From: Homarus americanus
Taxonomy: Eukaryota > Arthropoda > Malacostraca > Decapoda > Nephropidae
NCBI RefSeq assembly: GCF_018991925.1
Contig: NW_024737068.1
Span: 2,479,658 to 2,543,657, forward strand
Direction of reading: 5' to 3'
Length of the DNA stretch: 64,000 bases
Shown: positions 13,501 to 23,377 of the stretch, piece by piece
Numbering within the stretch: position 1 is the stretch's first letter
Layout: each line of letters starts with the position of its first letter
The notes under the pieces: generated by a model
Database searches by the model: none
Told to the model about the DNA's origin: nothing
The model's input: only the letters and a program-made list of their open reading frames with translations
Position numbers and translations under genes: made by a program

Positions 13501-13909
13501 TTTGCTCCATTCTTAAGTTCGTGTGTGTGTGTGTTAGGGTTGGTTGCCGCTGATATATTACAAAGACATAAGTTGATAAATAAGTTTTATATACACTAAC
13601 TCAAGATAACGAAGGAATAGTCGTACTTTGGTAAAAGAAGAAATAATATCAACTTGGAACATTTTTCTGGTTGTTCCTCCTCAATTCAAACTTGCATCTA
13701 CTTTGACTATATATTACATTATTTGTTTGTTGTATCTCGTGCATAAGGAAAGCTGCGTTTATTGCACCTTTCAGTTGGAAAATCAGCGCCTTTGTATTTC
13801 TTACATCATCTATTTTATGTAATACAGATTCACGTATAAACATATCATTGTTATGTATGTAAAATATATTTTTGTGTTGGCATAATTTTCATCTGAATTG
13901 TGAGAGACT
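13501..13909. other. Anonymous AT-rich sequence
   Basis: Nothing recognised apart from a short TG run near 13520. Frames are short. Confidence 0.35.
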
Positions 13910-15323
13910 GGCAGAAACAGACAAACAGAGAAAAACAGAGAAAGAGAGACAGACTGTCTTTCTGTCTGTCTGTATTTCTCATTCTGTATGTCTTTCTCAC
14001 TCTGTCTTTTTCTGTCTGTTTCTCTGTTTTTGTCTTAATCTCTCTCTATCTGTCTGTCTCTGTCTGTCAGACAGACAAACAGACAGACAGAGATTGAGAC
14101 TCAAAGACAGACAGAGACCGAGTGATACACACAGACAGACAGAGGCCAACAGACAGACGGACAGAGATAGTCAATAGTCAGACAGACACAGAGACACAGA
14201 GACAGACATACACAGACAGGCATAGAGCGACAGACACACAGAGGTAGATAGACAGACAGTGATAGGCAGGCGGACAGAGATTGAAAGCGCAACAGAGAGA
14301 CAGACATAGAAAGTTAGAAAAACAGACGGACAGACAGACAGACATACAGAAAGATAGACTGACAAGTCAAACAAAGACAGATACACAGAAAGAGACAGAA
14401 TTAGAGAACGACAGACAAAGACAGAGAGAAAGGCAGAGACAGATAGAAAATGACAGAGACTGACAGACAAGCAGAGACAGAAAGACAAACAGTCAGAGAC
14501 AGTCAGACAGATAGACAGACACAGACAGACAAAGGCAGACATTCAAACAGACAGACATACAGACAGGCAATCAGAGTGAGAAAGGCAATCGGGCTGAGAC
14601 AGATATTGTAAGAAAGACAGACACACAGAAACCGACAGACAGACAGACAGAGTGTTTCTGCCAGTCTGTCTGACTGTCTCTGCCAGTCTGTCTGACTGTC
14701 TCTGCCAGTCTGTCTCTTTCGTCTGTGTTAGTCTGTCTCCGTCTCTCTGTTTTTGTCTGTCCCTTTCTTTCTGTCTGTCTGTCTGTTTTCTGCTTGTCTT
14801 TCTCACTCTGGCTATGCTTGCTTGTCTGACTGTCCTTCACTTTCTGTCTGAATGTCTCTCTCTGTTTGTTTGTCTGCCTGTCTGTCTCTTTCTTTCTGTT
14901 TGTCTGTCTGTTTGCCTGTCTGCTCAGTCTTTATCTTTCTTTGTTTGACTGTCACTGTCTGTCTGCCTCCGTATGTCTGTCCCTGTCTGTGTGTGTCTCT
15001 GTCTATCTTTCTTTGTTTCTTTGCGTCTGTCTCCGTCTGTCTGAATGTGTGTCTATGTATGTCTGTCTCTGTATGTCTGTCTGTCAGTCTCTGTATGTCT
15101 GTCTGAGTGTCTGTCTATTTCTGTCTCTGTATATCTATGTCTTTCTCGCATTCGTTATTTGTCTTTCTTTTTCGGTCTTTTTGTCTGTCTCTGCCTGTTG
15201 TCTCTGTCTGTCTGTCTGACAGTCTCATTTTGTCTATATGTCTGTCTGTCTGTATTTCTTTCTCACCCTGTCTGTCTGTCTGTCATTCTTTCTCGCTCTG
15301 CCTGTCTTCTTCATTCTGTCTGT
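13910..15323. repeat. (AGAC/GTCT)n tetranucleotide array with strand switches
   Basis: Imperfect tetranucleotide array. The plus strand reads AGAC-type to about 13960, GTCT-type to about 14070, AGAC-type to about 14650, and GTCT-type to the solo LTR at 15324. The switch points bring complementary blocks side by side. Frames through it (Ser/Cys/Leu-rich or Asp/Arg/Gln-rich) are compositional. Confidence 0.9.
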
Positions 15324-15654
15324 TGTATGTATATTATGTATGCTGTATGTATATTATGTATGTATATTATGTATGTGCTCCATTTATATACATTATTTAT
15401 TCAGCCTAGCTAGCAGCGTGTGACAATGTATTTACCATGTCCCACACGCTTAATTAATGTGCCTGGCGACATATGGGAGCTGTTAATGTATCACTTGCCA
15501 CATGTCGCCTAAAAGGCTAGTTGACCCCCAGACAGAGTAAGGAGCGCCACCTCCCTTGTGTTTCTCTGTTTATCCAGTAAATAGAACCTACGAAAACTCT
15601 ACAGGTGTTTGTGTTCGCTCCTGTAGATAGAACTTGATACCCAGAACACATGCA
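15324..15654 (+). mobile_element. Solo LTR of the gypsy element found at 18342-23377
   Basis: 331 bases starting TGTATGTATATTATG and ending in CA. It matches the reverse complement of both LTRs of the nearby gypsy element along its length (landmarks CTAGCTAGCAGCGTG, CATGTCCCACACGCTTAATT, GGAGCGCCACCTCCC-like region, CCAGTAAATAGAACCTAC, ATACCCAGAACACA). The same 5 bases, TCTGT, lie directly outside each end (15319-15323 and 15655-15659), consistent with a gypsy target duplication, although the flank is a TCTG repeat so chance is possible. No internal region remains, as expected after LTR-LTR recombination. Confidence 0.85.
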
Positions 15655-16582
15655 TCTGTCTTTCTCACTTTGTCTATCTCTGTCTGACTGTGTGTCTCTG
15701 CATCTTTCTCTGCCTGTCATAGCTTTCTCACAATGTAGGTCTCTGTCTGTCTGTCTATCTGTATGTCTGCCTCTGCCTGTCTACCTTTCGCATTCTGTCT
15801 GTCTGTCTGACTATCTCTGTCCATCTGTCTGTTGGTCTCTGTCTGTCTGTGTGTGTCTGCCTGTGTGTTTCTCAGTCTATCTGTCTTTGTGTCTCAATCT
15901 CTGTCTGTCTGTCTCGGCATGTCTGTCTGTCTGGCAAACAGAGATAGACAGACAAAGACAAAGCCAGATACAGATTGAGACAGAAACAGACAGACAGAGA
16001 CAGACAGACAGAAAGTGACAAACACACAGACAGAGTGAGAAAGACATACAGAATGAGAAATACAGACGTACAGAAAGACAAAGTATGTCAGTCTGTCTGT
16101 CTTTCTCTGTTTATCTGCTTCCCTCTGTCTGTTTATCTCAGTCTGTCTCTATCTGTGTCTCTGTGTCTGACTGTTTCTGCCAGTTTGTCTCACAATATCG
16201 ATCTCTGTCTGTCTTTCTGATTTTCTGCCTCAGTTTTTCTGTCTGTCTATCTGTATCTGTCTTTCTGTGTCTGCTTGTCTGTCTGTCTTGTCTGTCTCTG
16301 CCTGTCTGTCTGTCTCTTTCGTCTATATGTTAGTCTATGTCGCCGTCTCTCTGTTTCTGTGTGTCCCTCTCTTTCTCTGTCTGTCTGTCTGTCAGTTGTC
16401 TGTTTGTCTCTGCCTGTCTATCCTTGTCTCTCTCTGTCTGTCACAGACAAACAGACAGACATACAGAAAGAAACGGACACAGAGACACACAGAGAGAGAT
16501 TGAGATACAAAGACAGACTGAGACACACACAGGCAGACACAGACAGACAGACAGAGACCAACAGACAGACGGAGAGATTCCT
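15655..16582. repeat. (GTCT/AGAC)n array, continuation
   Basis: Same tetranucleotide array resuming after the solo LTR: GTCT-type to about 15930, AGAC-type to about 16080, GTCT-type to about 16440, AGAC-type to about 16582. Switches again join complementary blocks. Confidence 0.9.
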
Positions 16583-16764
16583 ACAAATGTTCCAAGTTGT
16601 TATTATTTATTCTTTTATCAAAGTGTTCCTGTTGCTTAACAACTCAATCAAACTCGTTATGGTTATGTGGTGAGTCAATGGACAGTTGTCTGTTTCAGTT
16701 TGGGTGACAGCGGTCGAGCCTGACGAGAGCGCCGGACCTTTTTATTTACGGCGATTCCTTCTTT

Positions 16765-17164
16765 ATCTTGAGTTAGTGGGGGGATCGGTGGTAGAAGCGG
16801 TACCGTTCTTGCCTCGCAAGCGAGATGTCACGGGAGATGTCACGGGTTCGATTCCCGGGCCGGTGGAAGTTGTTTGGACTTACTTCCTAACCCCCATTAG
16901 TCCCTGTTCACCTAGCAGTAAAGTAGGTACCTGGTGTAAATCGAAAGTTGCGAATTCGTATTTAGGGAAAGTTGTTGGAGCTTCCAATAACTTGATGACA
17001 TAAACCACTGACTCTTCAGGCTTCTACGCCATTAACTCATGAGACATAAGGCAAGCATGAACTTAGCATGCTTCCCTGTTGGGCGCTGTAAACGCTTCTG
17101 CGCTTCACCTTACACAAGGATGTAGGGGGGTGCCCAATAAAAAAAAAAAAAAATCTTGAGTTAG
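16765..17164 (+). mobile_element. tRNA-Ala-derived SINE with target-site duplication
   Basis: The head (about 16780-16866) resembles a tRNA gene: a CTTGC/GCGAG anticodon stem around the seven-base loop CTCGCAA (anticodon CGC, Ala) and a B box GGTTCGATTCC near 16845-16855. A duplicated ATGTCACGGG lies in the variable region, so it is not a functional tRNA. A tRNA-unrelated body of about 285 bases follows, ending in an A run at about 17139-17153. The 12 bases ATCTTGAGTTAG stand on both sides (16765-16776 and 17153-17164), the target duplication expected from LINE-assisted integration. The SINE sits inside dispersed repeat copy B and is therefore younger than it. Transcription would be by RNA polymerase III from the internal boxes. 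Confidence 0.85.
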
Positions 17165-17460
17165 AAGCCAAGATTGGCTGTAAAAGATCCACACACAGCG
17201 TCAATATAATTGTAGTTCTGCCATTTGAGTATAAATTCATAAAAAATCCTGAGAAAAACTACGTAAATATATGAATTATTAAAGAAATACAACAAAAACA
17301 CCAAATGTAACATAAAAGAAAATTTAAAAAAAGCCCATAGTAGACCCCCCTGGCGGTAGCATGATGAACTACGTACCACCATCTAGCACCGCCGGGACCA
17401 GTTCGAGGCTGGGCCCAGCCAGCTGCTCACTTAAAAGTGATCATTCGGGTATGGAACTGC
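17165..17460 (-). repeat. Dispersed repeat, copy B (inverted relative to copy A)
   Basis: Reverse-complement match to 12732-13072: TAAATTCATAAAAAATCCTG, AATTATTAAAGAAATAC, CACCAAATGTAACAT, then CTGGGCCCAGCCAGCTG. The part upstream of the SINE (about 16700-16764) should be its continuation. Non-coding. Confidence 0.6.
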
Positions 17461-17461
17461 C

Positions 17462-17580
17462 TGTTTTTTATTTATTTATTTATTTTTTATTTATTTATTT
17501 ATTTATTTATTTTTTTTTTTACGGGAATTAGCCCACCCGGGTACAGATCAAACAACCCACAACAGGGCCTGTGGGGTGGG
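17462..17580. repeat. (TTTA)n tract plus CCCGGG-containing core
   Basis: TTTA units and a T run lead into GAATTAGCCCACCCGGGTAC and CCCACAACAGGGCCTG. The same core appears near 29731, 30066 and 34784, each time beside an A/T-rich simple repeat. Confidence 0.55.
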
Positions 17581-17749
17581 AAAAAAGAACAGAAAGAAAT
17601 TTAAAATAGAGAAGAAAAAGGTTATACTGTGTTCATCTACACCACGAAGATGCCGTGTGGTGTGTGTGTGACTATAACCTCTCCACCTCACCCATAATCC
17701 CCCCTCCTAACCAACACCCATCATCCTCTCACCCATCCTGGGAGGGTAG
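17581..17749. other. Anonymous spacer
   Basis: A-rich then C-rich sequence between the core repeat and the minisatellite. No gene seen. Confidence 0.35.
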
Positions 17750-18341
17750 TGTAGTGTGGTGTGGTGTAGGGTACGGTAGTGTGCTGTGGTGTAGGGTAGT
17801 GTACTGTGCTGTGGTGTAGGGTAGGGTATTGTAGTGTGGTGTGGGTAGTGGAGTGTGCCGTGGTGTAGGGTAGGGTAGTGTGCTGTGGTGTAGGGTAGTG
17901 TAGTGTGGTGTGGGGTAGGGTAGTGTAGTGTGCTGTGGTGTAGGGTAGTGTACTACACTACCCTACACCACAGCACACTACCCTACCCTACACCACAGCA
18001 CACTCCACTACCCACACCACACTACAATACCCTACCCTACACCACAGCACAGTACACTACCCTACACCACAGCACACTACCGTACCCTACACCACACAAC
18101 ACTACACTACTAGTGTAGTGTTGTGTGGTGTAGAGTAGTGGAGTGTGCTGTGGTGTAGGGTAGTGGAGTGTGCTGTGGTGTAGGGTAGGGTAGTGCGCTG
18201 TGGTGTAGGGTAGTAGTGTAGTGTGGTGTGGTGTAGGGTAGTGGAGTGTGCTGTGGTGTAGGGTAGTGGAGTGTGCTGTGGTGTAGGGTAGGGTAGTGTG
18301 CTGTGGTGTAGGGTAGTAGTGTAGTGTGCTGTGGTGTAGGG
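17750..18341. repeat. 25-bp minisatellite with internal inversions (left block)
   Basis: Variants of a 25-bp monomer containing TGTAGGGTAG, TGTAGTGTGC and TGTGG in tandem. Orientation flips near 17953 and back near 18110: 17953-18110 is the reverse complement of the left-hand array. The block stops at the gypsy LTR at 18342 and the same monomer resumes at 23378. Confidence 0.9.
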
Positions 18342-18672
18342 TGTTCGTGTTCTGGGTATTAAGTTCTATATACAGGAGCAAACACAAACACCTGTATAGT
18401 TTGTAGGTTCTATTTACTGGATAAGAGATATGTTCACAAGGGGAGTAGCGCTCCTCACTCTGTCCGCTGGTCAACTGCTCTCTAGGCGACGTATGGTAAG
18501 TGATGCACTAGCAGCTTCCATATGTCGTCAAGCATATTAATTAAGCATGTGGGACATGGTAAATACATTGCCACACGCTGCTAGCTAGGCTGAATAAATA
18601 ATGTATATAAAGGGAGCACATACATAATATTCATAGCATAATATATAATACAGCATACATAATATACATACA
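18342..18672 (-). repeat. 3' LTR of Gypsy-A
   Basis: 331 bases, beginning TGTTCGTGTTCTGGG on the plus strand and ending ATACATACA, so on the element strand it begins TGTATGTATATT and ends ACACGAACA. Same length as the solo LTR at 15324-15654. Confidence 0.9.
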
Positions 18673-18685
18673 CCTCCCTCCCCCC
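18673..18685 (-). other. Polypurine tract of Gypsy-A
   Basis: On the minus strand GGGGGGAGGGAGG stands immediately before the 3' LTR, the position where plus-strand DNA synthesis is primed in LTR elements. Confidence 0.8.
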
Positions 18686-19742
18686 TATACGCTCATAGCA
18701 AAGTCTTGAGCGGACCTTTTCTTTTGGATCCGTTCTGAGCGTCGATGGACTTGATCACTGGGAAGGGTATGGGACTCAACACTGGTGGCGGGGTCAGCAG
18801 AAGGCATTGTTATGGGGCGGAGAAAACGGCGATTCCTCCACCACACACGACCACTGGGTAACCGCACCTGGTAGTCCCATGACCTACCGAGACCCATGAC
18901 TACGCCTACTTTGTCCCAACGTAGGGAGGTCGGGTCCTGAACACGGACTTGGGTGCCGACACTCAACCTGGGGAGAGAACAGGCGTGGTCGTTGTAGCGG
19001 GCGACGACGTCTTGAACACGTTCGGCGGCTCGGCTATCACAATCCTCTGTCTCGGCCTGCCACTCTTTGGAGAAGGGTTGATGGTGAGCAGGGACACAAG
19101 AACGAAGGGGGCAGGGGAGCGTCCGGTGTAGTTAGGTGTGTTGCGGAGTTCAAGAAGACCCCGATCGAAGGACTCACAGTCGATATTCCCAGAAGGGGCC
19201 ACCTTAAGGATGAGGTGCTTCAAGGATTTGACAGCAGCCTCAGCGTGGCCGTTGGACTGTGGGTAATGGGGCGATGACAACACATGCCGGACTCCCCATC
19301 GGTCAAGGAACACAGCAAATTCCCGGCTTGTGAACTGAGGCCCTCCGTCGGTTCGCAGGCGTACAGGAACGCCCACGTCACGGAAGTGGTGGCGGAACTT
19401 GCTGATGGTGGCGGCAGACGTCGTGTCATTACCGCACTTGATGACAACCGGCCAACCAGAGAGACGGTCGACGATAACAAGGAAGGACTTTCCTGACACA
19501 GAAAAAGTCGGCTGACACAGACTCAAAGGGGCGGGTGGGATTGTCATCACTCTTGAAGGGTTCCTGCTGCTGGCTGGGTTGTAGTACTTGGCAGGGCTCA
19601 CATGCACGGACAACATTGGAGATGTCGGAGTCGATGCCGGGCCAAAATACAATCTGTCGTGCACGTCGTTTGGTGGCCTCAGCTCCACGGTGACTGTCGT
19701 GATGGCGAGCCAAGACGTGGGGACGTGATGCAGCAGGGACAA
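18685..19742 (-). pseudogene. Gypsy-A integrase core and C-terminal GPY/F-like domain
   Basis: The core reads SGKSFLVIVDRLSGWPVV, RTDGGPQFTSREF (second catalytic Asp) and PQSNGHAEAAVKSLKH (catalytic Glu). The first catalytic Asp (SADFF) is in the preceding frame, because there is a frameshift near 19510. A second shift near 18965 returns to the original frame for the C-terminal module (GTQVRVQDP, RWDKVGVV, WDYQVRLPSGRVWWRNRRFL), a chromatin- or DNA-binding region common in gypsy integrases. The role of the intact enzyme is insertion of the cDNA. With two shifts it is inactive. Confidence 0.85.
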
Positions 19743-20289
19743 CTACACGTGCTCCGTACAGAACAAGGTCTCCGTCGCAGTAGAGTTCATCGCGGAGTTT
19801 CCAATACGGGAGCAGGGTGTTGTGAAAGTCGTAGCAGTTGCTAGGAAATCCATTCCTCACACACTCGACGAGTCGGACGTAGGAAGGGTCATCTCGGGCT
19901 GCTGTTCGAAGGTCCTCCATTGCCTTGTCGTCATCTGGTGACAGGTCTGAACGAAGGGATTGGGCGGCGTGTAGAGTGACCACAGTCCTGACGGAAAGAG
20001 CGAGATCGACGTCGAGCACATGGTCTTCTGGAGTAGGGCGGCTGACAGGAGAGCGGGATAAGGCATCAGGGATGCAGAGCTCCTTACCAGCACGCCACAC
20101 TGCTGTGAAGATGTACGCCGAGAGCTTCTCTTTCAGACGCTGGAGGCGAGGGTTCTCAACGGCGTCCAGCGTGTAGTGGTTGAGTATCTGAACAAGCGGG
20201 CGATGGTCGGTCACTAGGTGAAAGTGTTGCAGGCCTATGAGGTAAAACCTGCACTTGGACATCGCCCAAACCACAGTCAACAGCTCCAA
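19429..20289 (-). pseudogene. Gypsy-A RNase H (C-terminal part) and integrase zinc finger
   Basis: An open frame of 286 codons. The first third is the end of RNase H (ELLTVVWAMSKCRFYL, VTDHRPLV, KEKLSAYIFTAVWRAGKE). A linker follows, then the integrase HHCC finger (HHDSHRG...CEPCQVL). The N-terminal half of RNase H with its first catalytic Asp is absent: the sequence jumps near 20395 from RT-connection-like residues to ALLQDHGEGQFRLVQCGSRF, so an internal deletion is inferred. The real pol polyprotein start lies far upstream; this frame simply begins after a stop. Confidence 0.85.
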
Positions 20290-20457
20290 CTCAATAGTGG
20301 CGTAGCGCGTCTCGGTGTCAGAGAGGAAACGCGAGCCACACTGGACGAGCCGGAACTGCCCTTCACCATGATCCTGCAGTAGGGCGAAGTGGTTGGGCAG
20401 ATGCGGAGATGTCCGACGAAAACTCTGCTAACTGGTTGACGAGACCGATGAAGGACC

Positions 20458-21201
20458 TCAAGTCGGTGAGGTTAGCAGGGGTGGGAAAATACCTGAGAGG
20501 GTGTACCCACAAAAATCCACTGAAGAGCTGGCCAGAACAAACTTATCGGCACTTCGGGTGATGCCGTGATTCCGGCTCCTGTTGAGTACCTCGTAGATAC
20601 GGCAGAGGTGATCCATGTAATCCTCACCGTACACGAGTATGTCGTCGACCACTTTCACACAGTTTGCCAAACCTTGTAGAGCCATGTCACCTCGAAGACA
20701 GAAAGCGTCTCCTGTAGCGGCGAATCCCATGGGGCCACGGCAATAACTGTAACGTCCATGCGGCGTGATGAAAGTTGTAAGTGGTCGGTCTTCTTCGGCA
20801 AGCTCTATCTGCCAGTATCCACACAGGGCGTCCATCTTCGTGAAGAAGCGCGCCTTCGGGTTCACACTGCGTATAGCTGCAAAGGGCGTGGGAGAAGGGT
20901 GCGCAGGACGAGACACCTGGCTGTTGAGCTTGGAGAGGTCAGTGGTGATCCGAACACCACCTTTGGGTTTTGCGACGACTACCATAGGGTGACACCATGG
21001 AGACGGGTCATCACCGGTTGGTGCAATAATTTCTTGGGCGACCATGGAGTCCAGCTCGTTTTTGACCGCCTCGCGGAAGGCCAGGGGAACCAGTCGAGGG
21101 GTGTAAATAGCGAAGGGCTTCGCGTCGTCCCTCAGGTGGATCCTCATGGGGGGGCCTACCATCTTCTTGAGAGGCTTGGATTCCAGAGCGGACTTGGTCA
21201 C
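20458..21201 (-). pseudogene. Gypsy-A reverse transcriptase
   Basis: Open for 247 codons: RIHLRDDAKPFAIYTPR, PMVVVAKPKGGVRITTDLSK, FFTKMDALCGYWQIEL (motif A Asp), GPMGFAATGDAFCLRGD, and VKVVDDILVYGEDYMDH (motif C, VVDD in place of YxDD). The last residues of the thumb run into non-homologous sequence and a stop at 20458, near the inferred deletion. The pol frame opens upstream near 21332, overlapping the end of gag-protease by roughly 75 bases in another frame, an arrangement compatible with programmed frameshifting between Gag and Pol or with simple decay. Confidence 0.88.
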
Positions 21202-21256
21202 CAGAACGTCGCTGAATTCCTTCAGGAAGTACTTCCGAGCATCCGAAGGAGAGGTG

Positions 21257-22525
21257 TCACTGGCAAGAGGCAGGGGTAGGGCGGCAGCAGGGTCGTTGCT
21301 GCTCCCTTCGTTGCACCCTGTTGGCGTGTTTTACCTCGAGAATAGGTTTGGGGAAGCCCTGGGAGATGATGGCCAACTCTTGACAATGTCTGTAGGACAG
21401 CAAAGGAGTCGGGACACCGTTATGCACATCAATCCAGGCTTGACACGACCTGTTGCCAAAGGTGACTTGTGCTTGGAGTGAACCTAGGGCCGGGGCCATC
21501 TGTGAACCATCTGCCGTGAAGCGGAGATCCTTGGGGGGCGGTCCTAGATCACTTGGAGAGAGCCCCAAGCATTGCAAATGCTGGGGACCGATGACTGTAG
21601 CATCAGCGCCGGTGTCGGGCAACATCTGAAGACGGGATGACACACTGCGGTAGGTCACAATGACACTGATGTACTGGGGGACTTTGGTCCTGGGACGCGG
21701 GGGGGAGCACACATTCCTAATATGGCTCGAGCGTTGTCCAGGGTCGTCATGCTTCTGATTGGAAGACTGTGGGTGGCCCTCACTGGTGGAAGGGCGCTGA
21801 AGCTTCCGCCGACGCTGTCCCTTGGGTTTGTTGGTAGGGCAACACTTGTCATAGTGGCCCAGACGACCGCACACATTGCACTGGACGCGTTTAGCTGGGC
21901 ACCGCACTGTGAGCGACCAGTGGCCCTTACGGTCGCAACTGTTGCAGGTAGACTCAGCAGCTGGACACACCTGTGTTCCGTGCAGCTGAATAAGTTGTTT
22001 AGCCTGTGACAAGCTCTGGAGATCCACCATTGTAGCATAATCAGTCCACCGTCGCCGCCATTCACGAAAAGTCTGGAAATTCACATCAGGCTTCAAGACG
22101 GGCGGTGTTTGAGCAGCTGCTTTAGGTGGGGCTGGGGGGCGTGAAGGAAGCATTGATGAGGTATCTGAACCAGTCAGTACCGAGGCAGTGTTAGAGCCAG
22201 GGGCTTGGTTAACAGTGAGGCGAGATATCAAGGCTTCAAACCGTGCACTGTCTTCCAATCTCCGTTGGTGGTCTCTCTCTGCCTCTGCTTGTCTTCTGCG
22301 TTCGTCTTCCACAAGTCTTTTAGCAAAATCGTCGCGCCTTTCATCTCTCATAAACTTCATTAAAGCAATTATCTCTGGAGACAACGCTGAATATTGAGGT
22401 GAAGGGCTGCGTGATGTTGTTGGAGCTGGAGCATCATGGTCAGCCTGGTCATCCATCTCTGCGGAGCTATCATCCGACTGACTCATCCGGGCGTTGGCTC
22501 CACGACTGTGTAAGGCACGAGACAT
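21257..22525 (-). CDS. Gypsy-A Gag-protease
   Basis: 422 codons starting at an ATG 504 bases inside the primer-binding site. The N terminus is acidic and Pro/Ser-rich; a charged, probably coiled-coil stretch spans residues 51-105 (DERRDDFAKRLVEDERRR). A W-x-x-RWTDYATM segment near 156-166 belongs to the capsid, but the capsid C-terminal half seems to be missing between LIQL (181) and the first Cys/His knuckle, so a deletion is likely. Two knuckles follow: C194-x2-C-x4-H-x6-C and C216-x2-C-x4-H-x4-C, the second canonical. A retropepsin motif MLPDTGADATVIG has its Asp at about 304. Together these supply particle assembly, RNA binding and maturation in an intact element. No stop interrupts it. 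Confidence 0.85.
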   Translation of the reverse strand: MSRALHSRGANARMSQSDDSSAEMDDQADHDAPAPTTSRSPSPQYSALSPEIIALMKFMRDERRDDFAKRLVEDERRRQAEAERDHQRRLEDSARFEALISRLTVNQAPGSNTASVLTGSDTSSMLPSRPPAPPKAAAQTPPVLKPDVNFQTFREWRRRWTDYATMVDLQSLSQAKQLIQLHGTQVCPAAESTCNSCDRKGHWSLTVRCPAKRVQCNVCGRLGHYDKCCPTNKPKGQRRRKLQRPSTSEGHPQSSNQKHDDPGQRSSHIRNVCSPPRPRTKVPQYISVIVTYRSVSSRLQMLPDTGADATVIGPQHLQCLGLSPSDLGPPPKDLRFTADGSQMAPALGSLQAQVTFGNRSCQAWIDVHNGVPTPLLSYRHCQELAIISQGFPKPILEVKHANRVQRREQQRPCCRPTPASCQ

Positions 22526-23028
22526 AATTACTTAATCTGTGTACTGAGTCTTAAATCAGTGTTGACCGGTCAGCCCGTCATATCAACAAGATCTCAGACA
22601 AAAAATTAATTAAATGCACAGATAAGTAGATTATATATATAAAATATAAATAAGGGAATCGCCGCAGTCAGTGAGTGTGTGTGCCGGGCGGGCGAGAGCG
22701 TCTCCTCGAGCTGTGAGGGGGGGGGGGTGGAAACACGTCTAGTGTCAGTTACCCTCCAGGCATGGCGAGAGGAGGATGCGAAAAACTTTACTCCTTACAA
22801 ATGCCCAGAACATGCCTTGTACCTTGGGAATCCTTTAAAACAAGGTCACACATTTATGGCACGAAACACACAATGCACTAAACACTGCACAGAAAATCAC
22901 TGTCACTGACACTGCTCAAAGTTGCTATAAATTCTTCGAGGAGACGGCGGTTGGTTGACACAGAGAAGGGAGGTCCATAAGCCGGCTTCCCACAAAGTTT
23001 ACACTGTCACTCGTAATTATCCAGTAAA
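22526..23028 (-). other. Gypsy-A 5' leader
   Basis: Non-coding leader between the primer-binding site and the gag ATG. It includes a G run at about 22718-22728 and a short TA stretch near 22632. Packaging signals would be expected here but none can be identified by eye. Confidence 0.6.
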
Positions 23029-23044
23029 CGTACACACTGCGCCA
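23029..23044 (-). other. Primer-binding site of Gypsy-A
   Basis: On the element strand TGGCGCAGTGTGTACG follows the 5' LTR directly. It begins with TGG, complementary to a tRNA CCA end. The first nine bases resemble the tRNA-Ser type site of some insect gypsy elements, from memory; the primer identity is not certain. Confidence 0.7.
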
Positions 23045-23377
23045 TGTTCGTGTTCTGGGTATTAAATTCTATTTACAGGAGCGAACACAAACACCTGGAT
23101 AGTTTTTGTAGGTTCTATTTACTGGATAATAGATATGTACACAAGGGAAGTAGCGCTCCTTACTCTGTCCGGGGGTCAACTGCTCTCTAGGCGACATATG
23201 GTAAGTGATACATTAGCAGCTTCCATATGTTGTCAGGCACATTAATTAAGCATGTGGGACATCGTAAATACATTGCCACACGCTGCTAGCTAGGCTGAAT
23301 AAATAATGAATATAAAGGGAACACATACATAATATACATAGCATAATATATAATACAGCATACATAATATACATATA
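23045..23377 (-). repeat. 5' LTR of Gypsy-A
   Basis: 333 bases, co-linear with 18342-18672, starting TGTTCGTGTTCTGGG on the plus strand. Its outer end reads ATACATATA and not ATACATACA, a change of the canonical terminal CA. Confidence 0.9.

Larger units (their letters stand above)
18342..23377 (-). mobile_element. Full-length but defective Ty3/gypsy LTR retrotransposon (Gypsy-A)
   Basis: About 5.04 kb, reading right to left: 5' LTR 23045-23377, primer-binding site 23029-23044, gag-protease 22525-21257, RT from 21201, RNase H and integrase to 18685, polypurine tract next to 18673, 3' LTR 18342-18672. The 5 bases TAGGG lie outside each end (18337-18341 and 23378-23382), matching the 4-6 bp gypsy duplication, with the caveat that the flanks are a TAGGG-containing minisatellite. 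Pol has frameshifts and a deletion near 20400. The LTRs differ at several positions per hundred by eye, so the insertion is not recent. Confidence 0.9.

Noticed and set aside
16780..16866. Functional tRNA-Ala gene
   Set aside because: A ten-base duplication in the variable region, poor acceptor pairing, an A-tailed body and a target duplication show a SINE.
17750..18341. TAGGG-rich array as a telomeric repeat
   Set aside because: TAGGG occurs only once or twice per 25-bp unit and is separated by TGTAGTGTGC sequence, so it is a minisatellite.
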